A stretch of 64,000 nucleotides of DNA, taken from assembly GCA_900318495.1 (NCBI GenBank), contig ONLA01000002.1, positions 1 through 64,000 of the forward strand. Reading direction: 5' to 3'. This document shows positions 39,298 to 48,947 of this stretch, piece after piece. Each line of letters starts with the position of its first letter. The stretch's first letter is position 1. This DNA is from an uncultured Eubacteriales bacterium. Its GTDB lineage: Bacteria > Bacillota > Clostridia > Oscillospirales > Acutalibacteraceae. Below the pieces are notes generated by a model. The model was not told the origin of the DNA. It ran no database searches and saw nothing but the letters and a program-made list of their open reading frames with translations. The position numbers and the translations under genes were made by a program.

Positions 39298-40953
39298 TTA
39301 TCTGTTGAGCATATCCTCGGCGTGCGACAGCGCCGCCTGAGTAATATTCACTCCGCCTATTATCCGCGCAAGCTCTTTTACGCGTTCGTCACGGCTGAGC
39401 GGAGCAACAGCCGTAAAGGTGCGTCCGCCGTCAACCTGCTTTGAGATAAGCAGATGCGTGTCGGCAAGCGCGGCAATCTGCGCCTGGTGCGTTACGCAGA
39501 GCACCTGACAGGAGCCTGAAACCTCCCGTAATTTAAGCCCTACCTTTTCGGCGGCAGAGCCGGAAATTCCCGTGTCAACCTCATCAAAAATCAGGGTGTC
39601 AACCTCGTCGGCTGACGCAAGCACGGTTTTTATCGCGAGCATCATCCGGGAAAGCTCGCCGCCCGACGCGATTTTAGCCACGGGTCGCGGAGCTTCGCCG
39701 GGATTGGCGGAAATCAGCAGCTCAACCTTGTCGGTACCCTTTGGGTTAAGTCCGGTTTCCTCAAAGGACGGAACAAGGGTAACGTTGGGCATATTCAAAA
39801 AGCTCATTTCCTCCCTTACTCTGTCCGCAAAGTCTTTTGCCGCTTCTCTGCGGCGGCGGCTGAGCTTTGACGCCGCGTCAAGCGCCTGTTTTTCCGCTTC
39901 CGCGCAAGCCTTAATAAGCCCGTCGCGGTTTTTGTCATAATTTAAAAGCTCCTCAAGCCGCGCCTGCGCTTTTTCGGCAAGCTCCGGCAGCTCGTCAACA
40001 GAGCAGTTGTATTTTCTCGTAAGGCGGTTTAGCAAATCGAGTCTTTCCTCGATTTCCTCCAGCCTTTGAGGGTCGCCTTCAAGGTTGTCAACCGCGTCCG
40101 CAATGCTTTCGCTTATGTCGCGCAGGTTGTAGTATATGTCGGTCAGCGTTTCGGAAATACCGCTGTATTCTTCGTTGTATTCCGCCGCCGCCTGCATCGC
40201 GTTTGAAGCGATGTCCAGCGATTCAATTCCTCCGTTTGAGTCGTCGCCGTCAAGCATAAGCTTCGCCTTGTTTAGCAAAGAGGATATTTTCTCGAAATTT
40301 ATCAGCACGGTTCTTTCGGCTTCAAGCTCTTCCTCCTCGCCCGGGCGGACGTCCGCGTCAAACAGTTCACGGGTCTGAAACTGCAAAAGGTCAATTTCCC
40401 TTAACCGTTCGGATTCATCGGAATTCGCGCGGCTTAATTTCTTTGAAAGAATCATATAATTGTTGTATTTTTCTTTATATGAATTAAGAAGCTCTTCACA
40501 GCCGCCGTAGCTGTCAATATAATCAATGTGGGTTTCGGGAGAAAACAGCGCGTAGCTTTCGTGCTGTCCGTGAATGTTAATCAGGCTGCGCGAAAGCGAT
40601 TTCAGCATTGACACCGTAGCAGGTCTGCCGTTAATTTTGCAAACGCTTTTGCCGTTTGCGCTCAGGGTTCGCTGCAAAACAAGAACCCCGTCCTCGGCTT
40701 CAAATCCAAGCTCCGCAAGAGTTTTCTCAGCGGTTTTTCCCACGTCCTCAAACTGCGCGCTGACAAAGGCGGATTTTTCGCCGGTGCGGATAATATCGCG
40801 CGAGGTACGCTGTCCCATAATCGCGTTAATGGCGTCGATAATAATACTTTTACCGGCGCCTGTTTCACCGGTCAGCACATTAAGACCGCCTGTAAAATCA
40901 ATCGAGGTTTTTTCAATTACCGCGATGTTTTCTATGTACAAGGTTTGCAGCAT
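39298..40953 (-). CDS. recN: DNA repair protein RecN
   Basis: A 551-residue SMC-like ATPase. Walker A is in LTGETGAGKSIIIDAINAI, the signature in ASGGELSRMMLAIK and Walker B in LIFDEVDTGISG, with a coiled-coil region between (about 160-380). The true start is ATG 40953 (MLQTLYIENIAVIEK) with AAGAGATG before it; the open frame continues to 41124 over argR but that part is not RecN. It gathers broken DNA ends for repair. It follows argR, as in most firmicutes. Confidence 0.96.
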   Translation of the reverse strand: MLQTLYIENIAVIEKTSIDFTGGLNVLTGETGAGKSIIIDAINAIMGQRTSRDIIRTGEKSAFVSAQFEDVGKTAEKTLAELGFEAEDGVLVLQRTLSANGKSVCKINGRPATVSMLKSLSRSLINIHGQHESYALFSPETHIDYIDSYGGCEELLNSYKEKYNNYMILSKKLSRANSDESERLREIDLLQFQTRELFDADVRPGEEEELEAERTVLINFEKISSLLNKAKLMLDGDDSNGGIESLDIASNAMQAAAEYNEEYSGISETLTDIYYNLRDISESIADAVDNLEGDPQRLEEIEERLDLLNRLTRKYNCSVDELPELAEKAQARLEELLNYDKNRDGLIKACAEAEKQALDAASKLSRRRREAAKDFADRVREEMSFLNMPNVTLVPSFEETGLNPKGTDKVELLISANPGEAPRPVAKIASGGELSRMMLAIKTVLASADEVDTLIFDEVDTGISGSAAEKVGLKLREVSGSCQVLCVTHQAQIAALADTHLLISKQVDGGRTFTAVAPLSRDERVKELARIIGGVNITQAALSHAEDMLNR

Positions 40954-40982
40954 AATTTCATCTCTTTTACTTATTGATTTGC

Positions 40983-41435
40983 CTATATTTTTTTGGATAT
41001 GCCCTTTAGGGTGTCGCAAAGGTTTACGGCGCTTTCGGCTGAACGGCAGGCAATAAAAATAGTGTCGTCGCCGGCAATTGTGCCGACAACCACGGTGTTG
41101 TCCATCGAATCCAGCGCGGCGCAAAGCGCGCTTGCCATTCCTCCGAGCGTCTTAATAACCACAAGATTCTGGGCGCTGTCAACCGAAACAACACTGCCCG
41201 AAAACAGCGAAGCAAAGGTTGAACGCATATCGGTCCCGTTTGAAACCGCGGAATAACGGTATTTTCCGTCGCTTCCAAGCGTTTTAACAAGCCTGAGCTC
41301 TTTAATATCGCGCGAAATTGTAGCCTGAGTTGCCTTATAACCTGCTTCCTTAAGCTTTTTAAGCAGTTCGTCCTGTGTTTCTATTGAATACTCCGAGATT
41401 ATGCTGAGTATTTTTTCGTGTCGTCCGCTCTTCAT
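40983..41435 (-). CDS. argR: Arginine repressor
   Basis: A 150-residue ArgR. The N-terminal winged helix has ETQDELLKKLKEAGYKATQATISRDIKELRL, and the C-terminal arginine-binding trimer domain has GTIAGDDTIFIACRS with the GTIAGDDT motif. It would control arginine synthesis and breakdown genes elsewhere. It overlaps nadK by four bases. The neighbourhood nadK-argR-recN is conserved in firmicutes. Confidence 0.96.
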   Translation of the reverse strand: MKSGRHEKILSIISEYSIETQDELLKKLKEAGYKATQATISRDIKELRLVKTLGSDGKYRYSAVSNGTDMRSTFASLFSGSVVSVDSAQNLVVIKTLGGMASALCAALDSMDNTVVVGTIAGDDTIFIACRSAESAVNLCDTLKGISKKI

Positions 41436-42292
41436 GACAACTCCCTTTCTTTAAGCTTCTCGTTAAGCTTGGTGTAAAAATTATATGATTTAACCGAAAG
41501 CAGCTTCAGCTTCAGCTCTGATTTTCTGATTATCACCCTGTCATCCTCAAGGATGTTAATGTTTTTTTCGCCGTCAACGGTCAAAAGACAGCTGCACTGG
41601 TCGGGGATATTAACAGTAACCGCAAGCTCGGCACTGCCTTCAAACAGCACCGAACGCGAAAACAGCGAATGGGGACAAACAGGCGTCATTAAAATACATT
41701 CCATCTGCGGTGAAAGAATGGGACCTCCTGCCGACAGCGAATAAGCCGTTGAGCCTGTGGGCGTTGAAAACAGCAGACCGTCGGCGCGGTATTTTGATAT
41801 TTCCTGACCGTCAAGCCACAAATGCAGGTCAACTATTTTCGAAAGCTGACCGTGAGCGACAACCGCGTCGTTTACCGCAAGATAATGCTCGCTGCCGCCG
41901 GGCTTTTTAACCTCAACGTCAAGCAAGGTGCGGTTTTCAACGGTGTAGCCGCCGTTAAGCAGCTTTGAAAGGCTGTCGATTTCGTTCACCTCAACATTTG
42001 CCGCGAAGCCCAGCCTGCCTACGTTTACTCCGATAAGCGGAGTGCCGCTGCGCGCGGCGTATTTCGCGGCGTGAATAATCGTTCCGTCGCCGCCCACAGT
42101 AACCGCCATATCGCTTTGCTCAAACATTTGCTCAACGGTTTCACATATGGCTACGGCTTCGTTTTTATAATAATTTTTGCACTCGGGCGGCATCAAAATA
42201 TCCGCTCCGCCTTTTTTCAGCAAAGCGATAATTTCGCGCGTGCACAAAATTGCTTTTTCTTTTGTAAGATTAACAATAATCGCGATTTTCAT
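41432..42292 (-). CDS. nadK: NAD kinase
   Basis: A 286-residue kinase making NADP from NAD. The GGDGT motif is in VTVGGDGTIIHAAKYA, followed by NVGRLGFAANVE, LAVNDAVVAH and the TPTGSTAYSLSAGGPILSP block. It starts eight bases after tlyA. Length and motifs are normal. Confidence 0.96.
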   Translation of the reverse strand: MKIAIIVNLTKEKAILCTREIIALLKKGGADILMPPECKNYYKNEAVAICETVEQMFEQSDMAVTVGGDGTIIHAAKYAARSGTPLIGVNVGRLGFAANVEVNEIDSLSKLLNGGYTVENRTLLDVEVKKPGGSEHYLAVNDAVVAHGQLSKIVDLHLWLDGQEISKYRADGLLFSTPTGSTAYSLSAGGPILSPQMECILMTPVCPHSLFSRSVLFEGSAELAVTVNIPDQCSCLLTVDGEKNINILEDDRVIIRKSELKLKLLSVKSYNFYTKLNEKLKERELS

Positions 42293-42300
42293 TTAATCAC

Positions 42301-43104
42301 CTATTTGTCAAGCTGAGCGTGCGAACGCTCAACAAGCTGTTCGGGCGTTACGTCCGTGTAAGATTCAGGCTCATCCGATTTTCTCAGATGAATTAAATAC
42401 TCAATGTTGCCCTCGGGACCTTTTATCGGTGAAAAATCAAGATTTAGCACATCAAAGCCGTTTTCAAGGCAAAAGCGGAAAATGTCCTCCACTACACCGC
42501 AATGCACCTTCGGGTCGCGGACAACTCCCTTTTTGCCCACCTTTTCCCTGCCTGCCTCAAACTGGGGCTTTATTAAGCACACCGCTTCGGCGTTTTCCGC
42601 CATAAGCTTACGGGCGACAGGCAAAATCAGCTTCAGTGAAATAAAGGAAACGTCAACCGAGAAAAAGCCGATTTCGTCCGGCACCTCTTCGCGCGTTACC
42701 TTTCGCATATTGGTGCGCTCAAGGTTAACGACCCTTTCGTCGTTTCTCAGCTTCCACGCAAGCTGACCGTAGCCCACGTCAATTGAATACACCTTTTTGG
42801 CGCCGTTTTGAAGCATACAGTCGGTAAAACCTCCGGTAGAAGCCCCTATATCCATTGTTATTTTATCCTTCAGGTCAAGGTCAAAGCTTTCAATCGCCTT
42901 TTCAAGCTTGAGTCCTCCGCGGCTCACATATTTAAGCCCATTTCCCCTGACTTCGATTTTAACGTTTTCATCGTAAGAGGTTCCGCATTTGTCGGCTTTT
43001 TGGTTGTCAACATAAACCAGCCCCGACATAATCACCGCCTTTGCCTTTTCACGGCTTTCGGCAAACCCCTTTTCAAAAACAAGTATGTCAAGTCTTTTTT
43101 TCAT
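42301..43104 (-). CDS. tlyA: TlyA-family rRNA 2'-O-methyltransferase
   Basis: A 267-residue protein with an S4 RNA-binding domain at the N-terminus (MKKRLDILVFEKGFAESREKAKAVIMSGLVYVDNQ) and an FtsJ-like methyltransferase domain with the SAM motif MDIGASTGGFTDCMLQNGAKKVYSIDVGYGQLAWKLR. TlyA methylates 16S and/or 23S rRNA and in some bacteria affects capreomycin sensitivity. It overlaps dxs by 17 bases. A hemolysin role, implied by old names, is not supported. Confidence 0.94.
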   Translation of the reverse strand: MKKRLDILVFEKGFAESREKAKAVIMSGLVYVDNQKADKCGTSYDENVKIEVRGNGLKYVSRGGLKLEKAIESFDLDLKDKITMDIGASTGGFTDCMLQNGAKKVYSIDVGYGQLAWKLRNDERVVNLERTNMRKVTREEVPDEIGFFSVDVSFISLKLILPVARKLMAENAEAVCLIKPQFEAGREKVGKKGVVRDPKVHCGVVEDIFRFCLENGFDVLNLDFSPIKGPEGNIEYLIHLRKSDEPESYTDVTPEQLVERSHAQLDK

Positions 43105-44965
43105 AACCCGTATCCTTTTTTATGACCTCCGCAATGCCCTGAGCGTCGAGCTTTAACATGGCAAGAGCCTGATTTACAGACATCTGTTTAACAAATTTGT
43201 CGTTGATTGCCTTTATATGATAATTGCCGGAAAAATATGTAAGAGCAAGAAGGTCGCTGAAATTTTTCGCGATACCGCCGTTTTTAATGCCTTCCTCAAA
43301 GAACCACACGTCCCTGAAGCGTGAGGCAAAGTTTACGGTCTGAGTGTTTATCGGCTTAATACGGCAAAGCTTTAACAGGCAAACCTCTATTCCCTGTTCA
43401 CTTAAAAGCTCCCTGGCGCGGCACGCGTAGGAAAAAGTTCTGCCGTAGGTGACAATCAGGTAATCCGAGTTAGGATTGCCGAAGGTGTTGTAATCTATGC
43501 TCTCCGAGGTAAAGTCGTCCGGACGGTAAAGCTCGCCTCCGCGCGGGTAACGCACCGCCGCAAGCCCGTCGCATTTGTAAATGCTGTCTATTAAGCATTC
43601 GCGAAGCCCCTCAAAATAAGTAGGAGAATAAATAACCGAGCCCGGTATTGAATTAAGCATGGAAACATCAAAAACTCCCTGGTGAGTTTCTCCGTCGTTG
43701 CCCACAATTCCGGCGCGGTCAATTCCGAGCACAATATGGTTTTTTCCGAGCGCGGCGTCGTGAATAAGCTGGTCGTAAGCACGCTGTAAAAACGTTGAAT
43801 ACACCGCGAAAACGGGACGGTAACCGCGCGACGCGAGTCCGCATCCAAAGGTGACGGCGTGCTCCTCGGCAATTCCCACATCAAAAAAATTACGCTTGTG
43901 CAGCTTCGCGAAATCCTTCAGCCCGGTTCCGCTTGTCATAGCGGCGGTAATCGCGCAGATTTTGTCGTCCTTTTCGGCAAGCTCGCACATTGTTTTTCCG
44001 AACTCGGCGGAAAATCCCTTGTGGCTCGAAAGCGGTTCGCCCGAATCTATGTCAAATTGTCCTATGCCGTGGAACTCGCCGGGATTATCCTCCGCAGGCT
44101 TGTAGCCCTTGCCCTTTTTGGTGACAACGTGCAGAAGCACCGGCCGCGTTTCCTTTTTGGCAAACTTAAACGCGTTTTCAAGCTCGCCGATATTGTGACC
44201 GTCAATCGGTCCGAGGTAAGTAAAGCCAAAGCAGTCAAACAAAGTGTTTTTATACACAAGGTTTTTCATCTTAGACTTACTTTTTCTTAAAACAGCCCTT
44301 AAAACCCTACCGAAAAACGGAATTTTTGACAGCACGCGCAGAGTGATGTTTTTCACTCTTATATACCACGGCTGAATTCGTACCGTCGTAAGATAACGCG
44401 GGATAGCTCCCACGTTTTTTGAAATCGACATCTTGTTGTCGTTAAGCACAACAATAAAATTTTTGTTGAACTGTCCAGCGTTGTTAACAGCTTCAAAGGC
44501 AAGACCGCCCGTAAGCGAGCCGTCGCCGATTACGGCGATAGTGTAGCTGTTGTCGCCGCTTAAATGCTTTGCGTTGGCAATTCCGAACGCCGCGGAAATC
44601 GAGGTGCTGCTGTGTCCGGTGTTAAAATCGTCGTAAATACTTTCCTCACGCTTCGGAAAGCCCGAAATACCGTCCTTTTGACGCAGGGTGTCAAATTCAA
44701 AGAAACGGCCTGTGAGCAGCTTGTGGGTGTAGCTTTGGTGACCAACGTCCCACACTATGCTGTCGTCCGGAAAGTTAAAGCTGCGGTGAAGCGCTACGGT
44801 AAGCTCGACCACGCCCAAATTCGGTGAAAGGTGACCGCCGTTTTCCGAAACAACCTCAATCAGCTTTTCACGGATTTCGCCGCAAAGCTCATCTATTTCA
44901 TCTTCCTTCAGCTTTTTTACATCGCCGGGCGACGTAATTGAAGGAAGGAGCTTGTATTCACTCAT
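43088..44965 (-). CDS. dxs: 1-deoxy-D-xylulose-5-phosphate synthase
   Basis: A 625-residue TPP enzyme that makes DXP from pyruvate and glyceraldehyde 3-phosphate, the first step of the MEP isoprenoid pathway. Motifs are DVGHQSYTHKLLTGR, AVIGDGSLTGGLAFEAVNNAG (TPP/Mg site), AEEHAVTFGCGLA and RAGIVGNDGETHQGVFD. An insertion near 200-240 (basic, KSKSKMKN) is longer than in E. coli. It lies 22 bases after ispA, so two isoprenoid genes are adjacent. Confidence 0.97.
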   Translation of the reverse strand: MSEYKLLPSITSPGDVKKLKEDEIDELCGEIREKLIEVVSENGGHLSPNLGVVELTVALHRSFNFPDDSIVWDVGHQSYTHKLLTGRFFEFDTLRQKDGISGFPKREESIYDDFNTGHSSTSISAAFGIANAKHLSGDNSYTIAVIGDGSLTGGLAFEAVNNAGQFNKNFIVVLNDNKMSISKNVGAIPRYLTTVRIQPWYIRVKNITLRVLSKIPFFGRVLRAVLRKSKSKMKNLVYKNTLFDCFGFTYLGPIDGHNIGELENAFKFAKKETRPVLLHVVTKKGKGYKPAEDNPGEFHGIGQFDIDSGEPLSSHKGFSAEFGKTMCELAEKDDKICAITAAMTSGTGLKDFAKLHKRNFFDVGIAEEHAVTFGCGLASRGYRPVFAVYSTFLQRAYDQLIHDAALGKNHIVLGIDRAGIVGNDGETHQGVFDVSMLNSIPGSVIYSPTYFEGLRECLIDSIYKCDGLAAVRYPRGGELYRPDDFTSESIDYNTFGNPNSDYLIVTYGRTFSYACRARELLSEQGIEVCLLKLCRIKPINTQTVNFASRFRDVWFFEEGIKNGGIAKNFSDLLALTYFSGNYHIKAINDKFVKQMSVNQALAMLKLDAQGIAEVIKKDTGYEKKT

Positions 44966-44987
44966 AAATTATCATTTCCCGTGTTTG

Positions 44988-45860
44988 TTATTTTGTCCTG
45001 CCGGCAAGATTGAGCGCTAACTCCTTCAGGTTTTCGGTATTTTCCTCAAACGTACTCAGCGAGGCAATCGCGGCGTCCGTCAGCTCATTAACAAGCTGAC
45101 GGCATTTTTCAACGCCGAGGTGCGAAACATAGGTTGACTTCATCTTGTCCCAGTCGCTTCCTACAGGCTTTCCGAGCTGTTCGTCGGTAGAGGTGCAGTC
45201 AAGAATATCGTCCTGAATCTGAAAAGCGATTCCGATGCACTCGCCGTAACGCGACGCCGCCAAAATCTGAGGCTTCTCAGCCGCTGCGCTTATGCAGCCG
45301 AGCTCGCACGCCGCTTTAATTAAGCAAGCGGTTTTTTTGTAGTCCATTTCACGGATAAGCTCAAGCTCAACCTGACGGTTCTCGCTCATTAAATCAATAA
45401 CCTGACCGCCGACCATTCCGTTCGCCCCGGAATACCTCGCAAGGGTGTTAACCGCCTTGCGGCACGCTGAATCACCGGCAAAAATCACAGCCTTGTCGCT
45501 TGTTAAGGTTTCAAACGCCAGTGTTAAGAGCGCGTCTCCGGCAAGCAGCGCGATGTCCTCGCCGTAAACCTTGTGATTGGAGGGCTTGCCGCGGCGCAAA
45601 TCGTCGTCGTCCATACACGGAAGGTCGTCGTGGATAAGCGAATAAGTGTGAATCATCTCAACTGCCGCCGCAAAGGGCATCGCGGCGTCGGGATTTCCTC
45701 CGCAAATTTTATTAAACTCGAGAACAAGCTGCGGTCGCACGCGCTTTCCGCCTGCCTCAAGGCTGTATCTCATAGACTCAATAAGCGCCTTTTCGCTGCA
45801 ATCGTCACCGGGCAAATAGCTATAAAGCTCTTTCTCGATAAATTCCGTAAAATTATTCAT
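44988..45860 (-). CDS. ispA: Farnesyl/geranyl diphosphate synthase
   Basis: A 290-residue trans-prenyltransferase. The first Asp-rich motif is in IHDDLPCMDDDDLRRGKPSNH and the second in AFQIQDDILDCT; GGKRVRPQLVLEF and the basic residues near the start are also typical. It condenses IPP with DMAPP/GPP for quinone or undecaprenyl precursors. Start 45860 was chosen for GGAGGATG close upstream; the frame is open further, but that part overlaps xseB. It overlaps xseB by eight bases. Confidence 0.95.
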   Translation of the reverse strand: MNNFTEFIEKELYSYLPGDDCSEKALIESMRYSLEAGGKRVRPQLVLEFNKICGGNPDAAMPFAAAVEMIHTYSLIHDDLPCMDDDDLRRGKPSNHKVYGEDIALLAGDALLTLAFETLTSDKAVIFAGDSACRKAVNTLARYSGANGMVGGQVIDLMSENRQVELELIREMDYKKTACLIKAACELGCISAAAEKPQILAASRYGECIGIAFQIQDDILDCTSTDEQLGKPVGSDWDKMKSTYVSHLGVEKCRQLVNELTDAAIASLSTFEENTENLKELALNLAGRTK

Positions 45861-46125
45861 AATCATCCTCCGCCCTGCTGTTTCCGTCGTCAACGGAATA
45901 TCCGGCATTTCCGTTAAGTCTTTGTTCCGCCTTTTCAAGCTCGTCGTTAAGCTGGGTAATTTTTGTATTTGCTTTTTCAAATTCTTTAAAGCAGTATTTC
46001 AAAAGCTCCGCCGCGCGGCCGTACAGCTCAATTCCGCGCGAAAAATCCACCTGCGGATTTTCAAGCTGCTTAATTGTATCGTCAAGCTGCCGCATAGCGG
46101 CTTCAATCGTAAGTTCGTTGTCCAT
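45853..46125 (-). CDS. xseB: Exodeoxyribonuclease VII small subunit
   Basis: A 90-residue, mostly helical protein: TIEAAMRQLDDTIKQLENPQVDFSRGIELYGRAAELLKYCFKEFEKANTKITQLNDE. It partners XseA in degrading single-stranded DNA. AGGAATTTTAATG-type upstream sequence gives a usable site. The large subunit gene xseA, normally directly upstream, is absent here; whiA takes that place. XseA is presumably encoded elsewhere. Confidence 0.9.
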   Translation of the reverse strand: MDNELTIEAAMRQLDDTIKQLENPQVDFSRGIELYGRAAELLKYCFKEFEKANTKITQLNDELEKAEQRLNGNAGYSVDDGNSRAEDDYE

Positions 46126-46160
46126 TAAAATTCCTCCGTTATACTAATCGGCAAACGGTT

Positions 46161-47099
46161 TCAAAGAGTTCCGCCGGAGCCTTGTAAATTGTCCGCGAAT
46201 TCAAGCAGCCGCTGCACACGGTGGTTAGCGCCGCTTCTGCTTATCGGCGGACTCAGGTTTTGCCCGAGATCCCTGAGCGACATCTCGGGATTTTCGAGCC
46301 TGAGATAAGCGATTTCCTTCAAATCCTGCGGAAGCGATTCCAGCCCCTTAGTTCTTTTTATAAGCTCAATCGCCTCAATCTGCTTTGCTGACGCCGCGGC
46401 GACCTTGCCGATGTTGGCAACCTCGCTGTTAATGCGGCGGTTAACGTTGTTTCTAACCTGCTTAACTGCTTTTGTGCCCATTATTTCCATCGAGCTCAGC
46501 GGAGCGCCCATATAAGTCAGCAGGTCGCAAATCTGCTCGCTGCCCTTAAAATACACTATGTAGTTGCCGCCGCGCGAAACCGTTTTCGGAGTAAACACGC
46601 ACTCTGTTACCTCGGTCAAAATTTTGCACAAATCCGCACTCAGGTTTTTGTACGGCACGCAAAATTCGGCGTGATAGCTCTTTTCGGGAGCGGAAACCGA
46701 GCCGCAGCTTAAAAACACTCCGCGCACAAACGCCGCGGCAAGCTCCTCGCGGCCTATTACCGCGCGGTTGACCCTGAGCGTGACCTGATTTTCCGAATGA
46801 CCGAAGTCCTCAAAAATCCTGCCGCATTCGCCGCTGTCAATAAGCTTCATTTTATAAAGGTGTCCGCTGCCGGACTTTGTCCTTAGCGCCGTCTGCTTTT
46901 CAATAATCGGCATATAAAGATTTTCGAGCAGCATAACCGTCCTTTTAAGGGCGTGAGAGCTTTCGGTTGTAAACACAATGCTTTCGGATGAAAAGGTTTT
47001 CCCGAAAAGCAAAATTCCGTAAAGCTCAGCCCTTAACTCCTCGCGGTCAAAAGACTGCGACGAGCAAAGCTCCTTTTTGATATCTGATGAAAAAGACAC
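46161..47099 (-). CDS. whiA: Sporulation/cell division regulator WhiA
   Basis: A 312-residue DNA-binding protein. An N-terminal LAGLIDADG-like fold (about 1-205) begins MSFSSDIKKELCSS, and a C-terminal helix-turn-helix has LKEIAYLRLENPEMSLRDLGQNLSPPISRSGANHRVQRLLEFA. It acts in division and chromosome segregation in firmicutes. It follows rapZ by eight bases, the usual order (hprK...rapZ-whiA). Confidence 0.95.
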   Translation of the reverse strand: MSFSSDIKKELCSSQSFDREELRAELYGILLFGKTFSSESIVFTTESSHALKRTVMLLENLYMPIIEKQTALRTKSGSGHLYKMKLIDSGECGRIFEDFGHSENQVTLRVNRAVIGREELAAAFVRGVFLSCGSVSAPEKSYHAEFCVPYKNLSADLCKILTEVTECVFTPKTVSRGGNYIVYFKGSEQICDLLTYMGAPLSSMEIMGTKAVKQVRNNVNRRINSEVANIGKVAAASAKQIEAIELIKRTKGLESLPQDLKEIAYLRLENPEMSLRDLGQNLSPPISRSGANHRVQRLLEFADNLQGSGGTL

Positions 47100-47107
47100 G
47101 GCTTCAC

Positions 47108-47974
47108 CTAATCCTTGTTAATGTCGCGGTGCTGGAGCACACAGCGGTATCCGAGATTCTGAAAGTGAGCGTCAAGCTCGCGCGCAAGGGTAACGCTGCG
47201 GTGTTTTCCGCCCGTGCAGCCCACTCCCACAACAAGCTCGCTTTTGCCCTCCTTTAAGTAAAGAGGAACGGAAAAATCAAAAATACTGAATGTCCTTCGC
47301 AAAAACTCCTGAGTATTTTCGCTTTTAAGAACATACTCCCGGACTTCATTGTCAAGCCCGTTTTTATGCTTCAGCTCGGGGATGTAAAAGGGATTTGGCA
47401 GGCACCGCACGTCAATAATAACGTCTGCCTCAAGCGGTATCCCGTACTTAAAGCCAAACGACATAAAGGTCAGTGTAATCCCCTGCGAAGGATCTCCCAT
47501 AAACATAGCGGTTAAGCGTTCCCTAAGCTGCTTGTTCGACATACTGGTGGTGTCGATAGCGTAATCGGAAATACGCCTTACAGGCAGCATCAGCGCCTTT
47601 TCAAACTCAACGGCATCGATAACGGAACCGTCCTTAAGCCTGTCGGCAAGCGGATGCTTTCGCCTTGTTTCCTTGTATCTTACAATTATTTGGTCGGATT
47701 TTGCTCCGATATAAAGGATTTTTACGCCTTCGTGAGCCTTTTTAAAATCCTCGATATGAGAAATCATCTGCTTGTAGTTGTCGTGACCTCTGACGTCAAC
47801 AACAACCGAAACCCTTTTCATCAGCTCATCCTGAGCCTTGGAGCAAAGCTCATACAGCGTCGCAAGCAGAGATGAAGGGATATTATCGACGCAATAGTAT
47901 CCCAAATCCTCCATAACGCGCAGTGCCGAGGTTTTTCCTGCGCCCGACACTCCCGTAATAATAACAAATTCCAT
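47108..47974 (-). CDS. rapZ: RapZ/YvcJ-family nucleotide-binding protein
   Basis: A 288-residue P-loop protein. Walker A is in ITGVSGAGKTSALRVMEDLGYYCVDNIP, the middle has LTFMSFGFKYGIPLEADVIIDVRCLPNPF, and the C-terminal signature is VGVGCTGGKHRSVTLA. In firmicutes the homologue YvcJ hydrolyses nucleotides; in E. coli RapZ controls glucosamine synthesis through small RNAs. The precise role here is not known. It lies 25 bases after murB. Confidence 0.94.
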   Translation of the reverse strand: MEFVIITGVSGAGKTSALRVMEDLGYYCVDNIPSSLLATLYELCSKAQDELMKRVSVVVDVRGHDNYKQMISHIEDFKKAHEGVKILYIGAKSDQIIVRYKETRRKHPLADRLKDGSVIDAVEFEKALMLPVRRISDYAIDTTSMSNKQLRERLTAMFMGDPSQGITLTFMSFGFKYGIPLEADVIIDVRCLPNPFYIPELKHKNGLDNEVREYVLKSENTQEFLRRTFSIFDFSVPLYLKEGKSELVVGVGCTGGKHRSVTLARELDAHFQNLGYRCVLQHRDINKD

Positions 47975-47999
47975 ATTCTGTCAAAAACCTTCCGCTTAG

Positions 48000-48908
48000 T
48001 CAGTTCATAATAATAAGCTCACATTCAAGACGGTAGCCCGTCTGTTCGGCAACGGTTGTCTGAACCTCGCGTATCAGTCCTCTTACGTCGGAAGCCGTTG
48101 CCTTTCCTTTGTTTATAATGAAGCCTGCGTGCTTTTCGCTTACCTGAGCGCCTCCGCGCGACTTTCCTTTTAGTCCGCACTGCTCGATAAGCGCTCCGGC
48201 GTACGCTCCCTCCGGGCGTTTAAACACACTTCCGGCGCTTGGGTATTCAAGCGGCTGCTTGTCGCTGCGGCGTCCCATATAATCCTCCATCCTTGCGCGG
48301 ATGTCGTCCGGATTGTCCTTCTTCAGCTTCAGAACCGCGCCGGTAATAAGGCACCTGTTTTTACGGTAGACGCTTGTGCGGTAGCCGAATTCCAGATTTT
48401 CTCGGTCGGTTCTGCCGATTTCGCCGTCCTGTGTAAGATGTGAAACGCTGTGAACAACCTGTTTCATTTCGCCGCCGTAGGCTCCGGCGTTCATAAACAG
48501 CGCTCCGCCGACCGAGCCCGGGATTCCCCACGCAAACTCAAGCCCCGAAAGTCCGTTGTTAAGCGCAAACTTGCACAGCGAGGCAAGCGAAGCTCCCGAA
48601 CCGCAGTAAATTGTTTCGTCGTCAAGCAGGGAAATATTTTTGAATTCGCCGCCGAGCTTAACAACAACTCCTCTTATTCCCTCGTCGCTTACAAGTATGT
48701 TGCTGCCGTTGCCGATAAGAAAATAGTCAACCCCTGCCTCGCGGCATTCCTTGATAAGCGTTTTAAGCTGTGAAATATCCTTGACTTTAATATATGTATC
48801 GGCTTTTCCGCCGATTTTAAACGATGTATGACGGCACATCGGTTCGTCCTTATATGCTTCCCAGCCTGCGATTTCCGCAAGATTGTAAATAATTTCTGTT
48901 CTGTCCAT
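48000..48908 (-). CDS. murB: UDP-N-acetylmuramate dehydrogenase
   Basis: A 302-residue FAD enzyme completing UDP-MurNAc synthesis. FAD-binding motifs are YFLIGNGSNILVSDEGIRGVVVKL and LEFAWGIPGSVGGALFMNAGAYGGEM. The catalytic Ser is in SAGSVFKRPEG and the Glu near the end in RLECELIIMN. The short form without the YFG loop is type II, as in firmicutes. It lies 39 bases after hprK. Confidence 0.96.
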   Translation of the reverse strand: MDRTEIIYNLAEIAGWEAYKDEPMCRHTSFKIGGKADTYIKVKDISQLKTLIKECREAGVDYFLIGNGSNILVSDEGIRGVVVKLGGEFKNISLLDDETIYCGSGASLASLCKFALNNGLSGLEFAWGIPGSVGGALFMNAGAYGGEMKQVVHSVSHLTQDGEIGRTDRENLEFGYRTSVYRKNRCLITGAVLKLKKDNPDDIRARMEDYMGRRSDKQPLEYPSAGSVFKRPEGAYAGALIEQCGLKGKSRGGAQVSEKHAGFIINKGKATASDVRGLIREVQTTVAEQTGYRLECELIIMN

Positions 48909-48947
48909 ATTACCCTCTCAGTCAGTGTATATAATTCCGAAAAAGAA

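Noticed and set aside
40954..41124. Longer start for recN
   Set aside because: The extension overlaps argR in another frame and lacks RecN character; ATG 40953 has a ribosome-binding site and the family N-terminus.
42301..43104. Hemolysin function for the TlyA-family gene
   Set aside because: S4 and FtsJ-like methyltransferase domains point to rRNA methylation; nothing suggests a secreted toxin.
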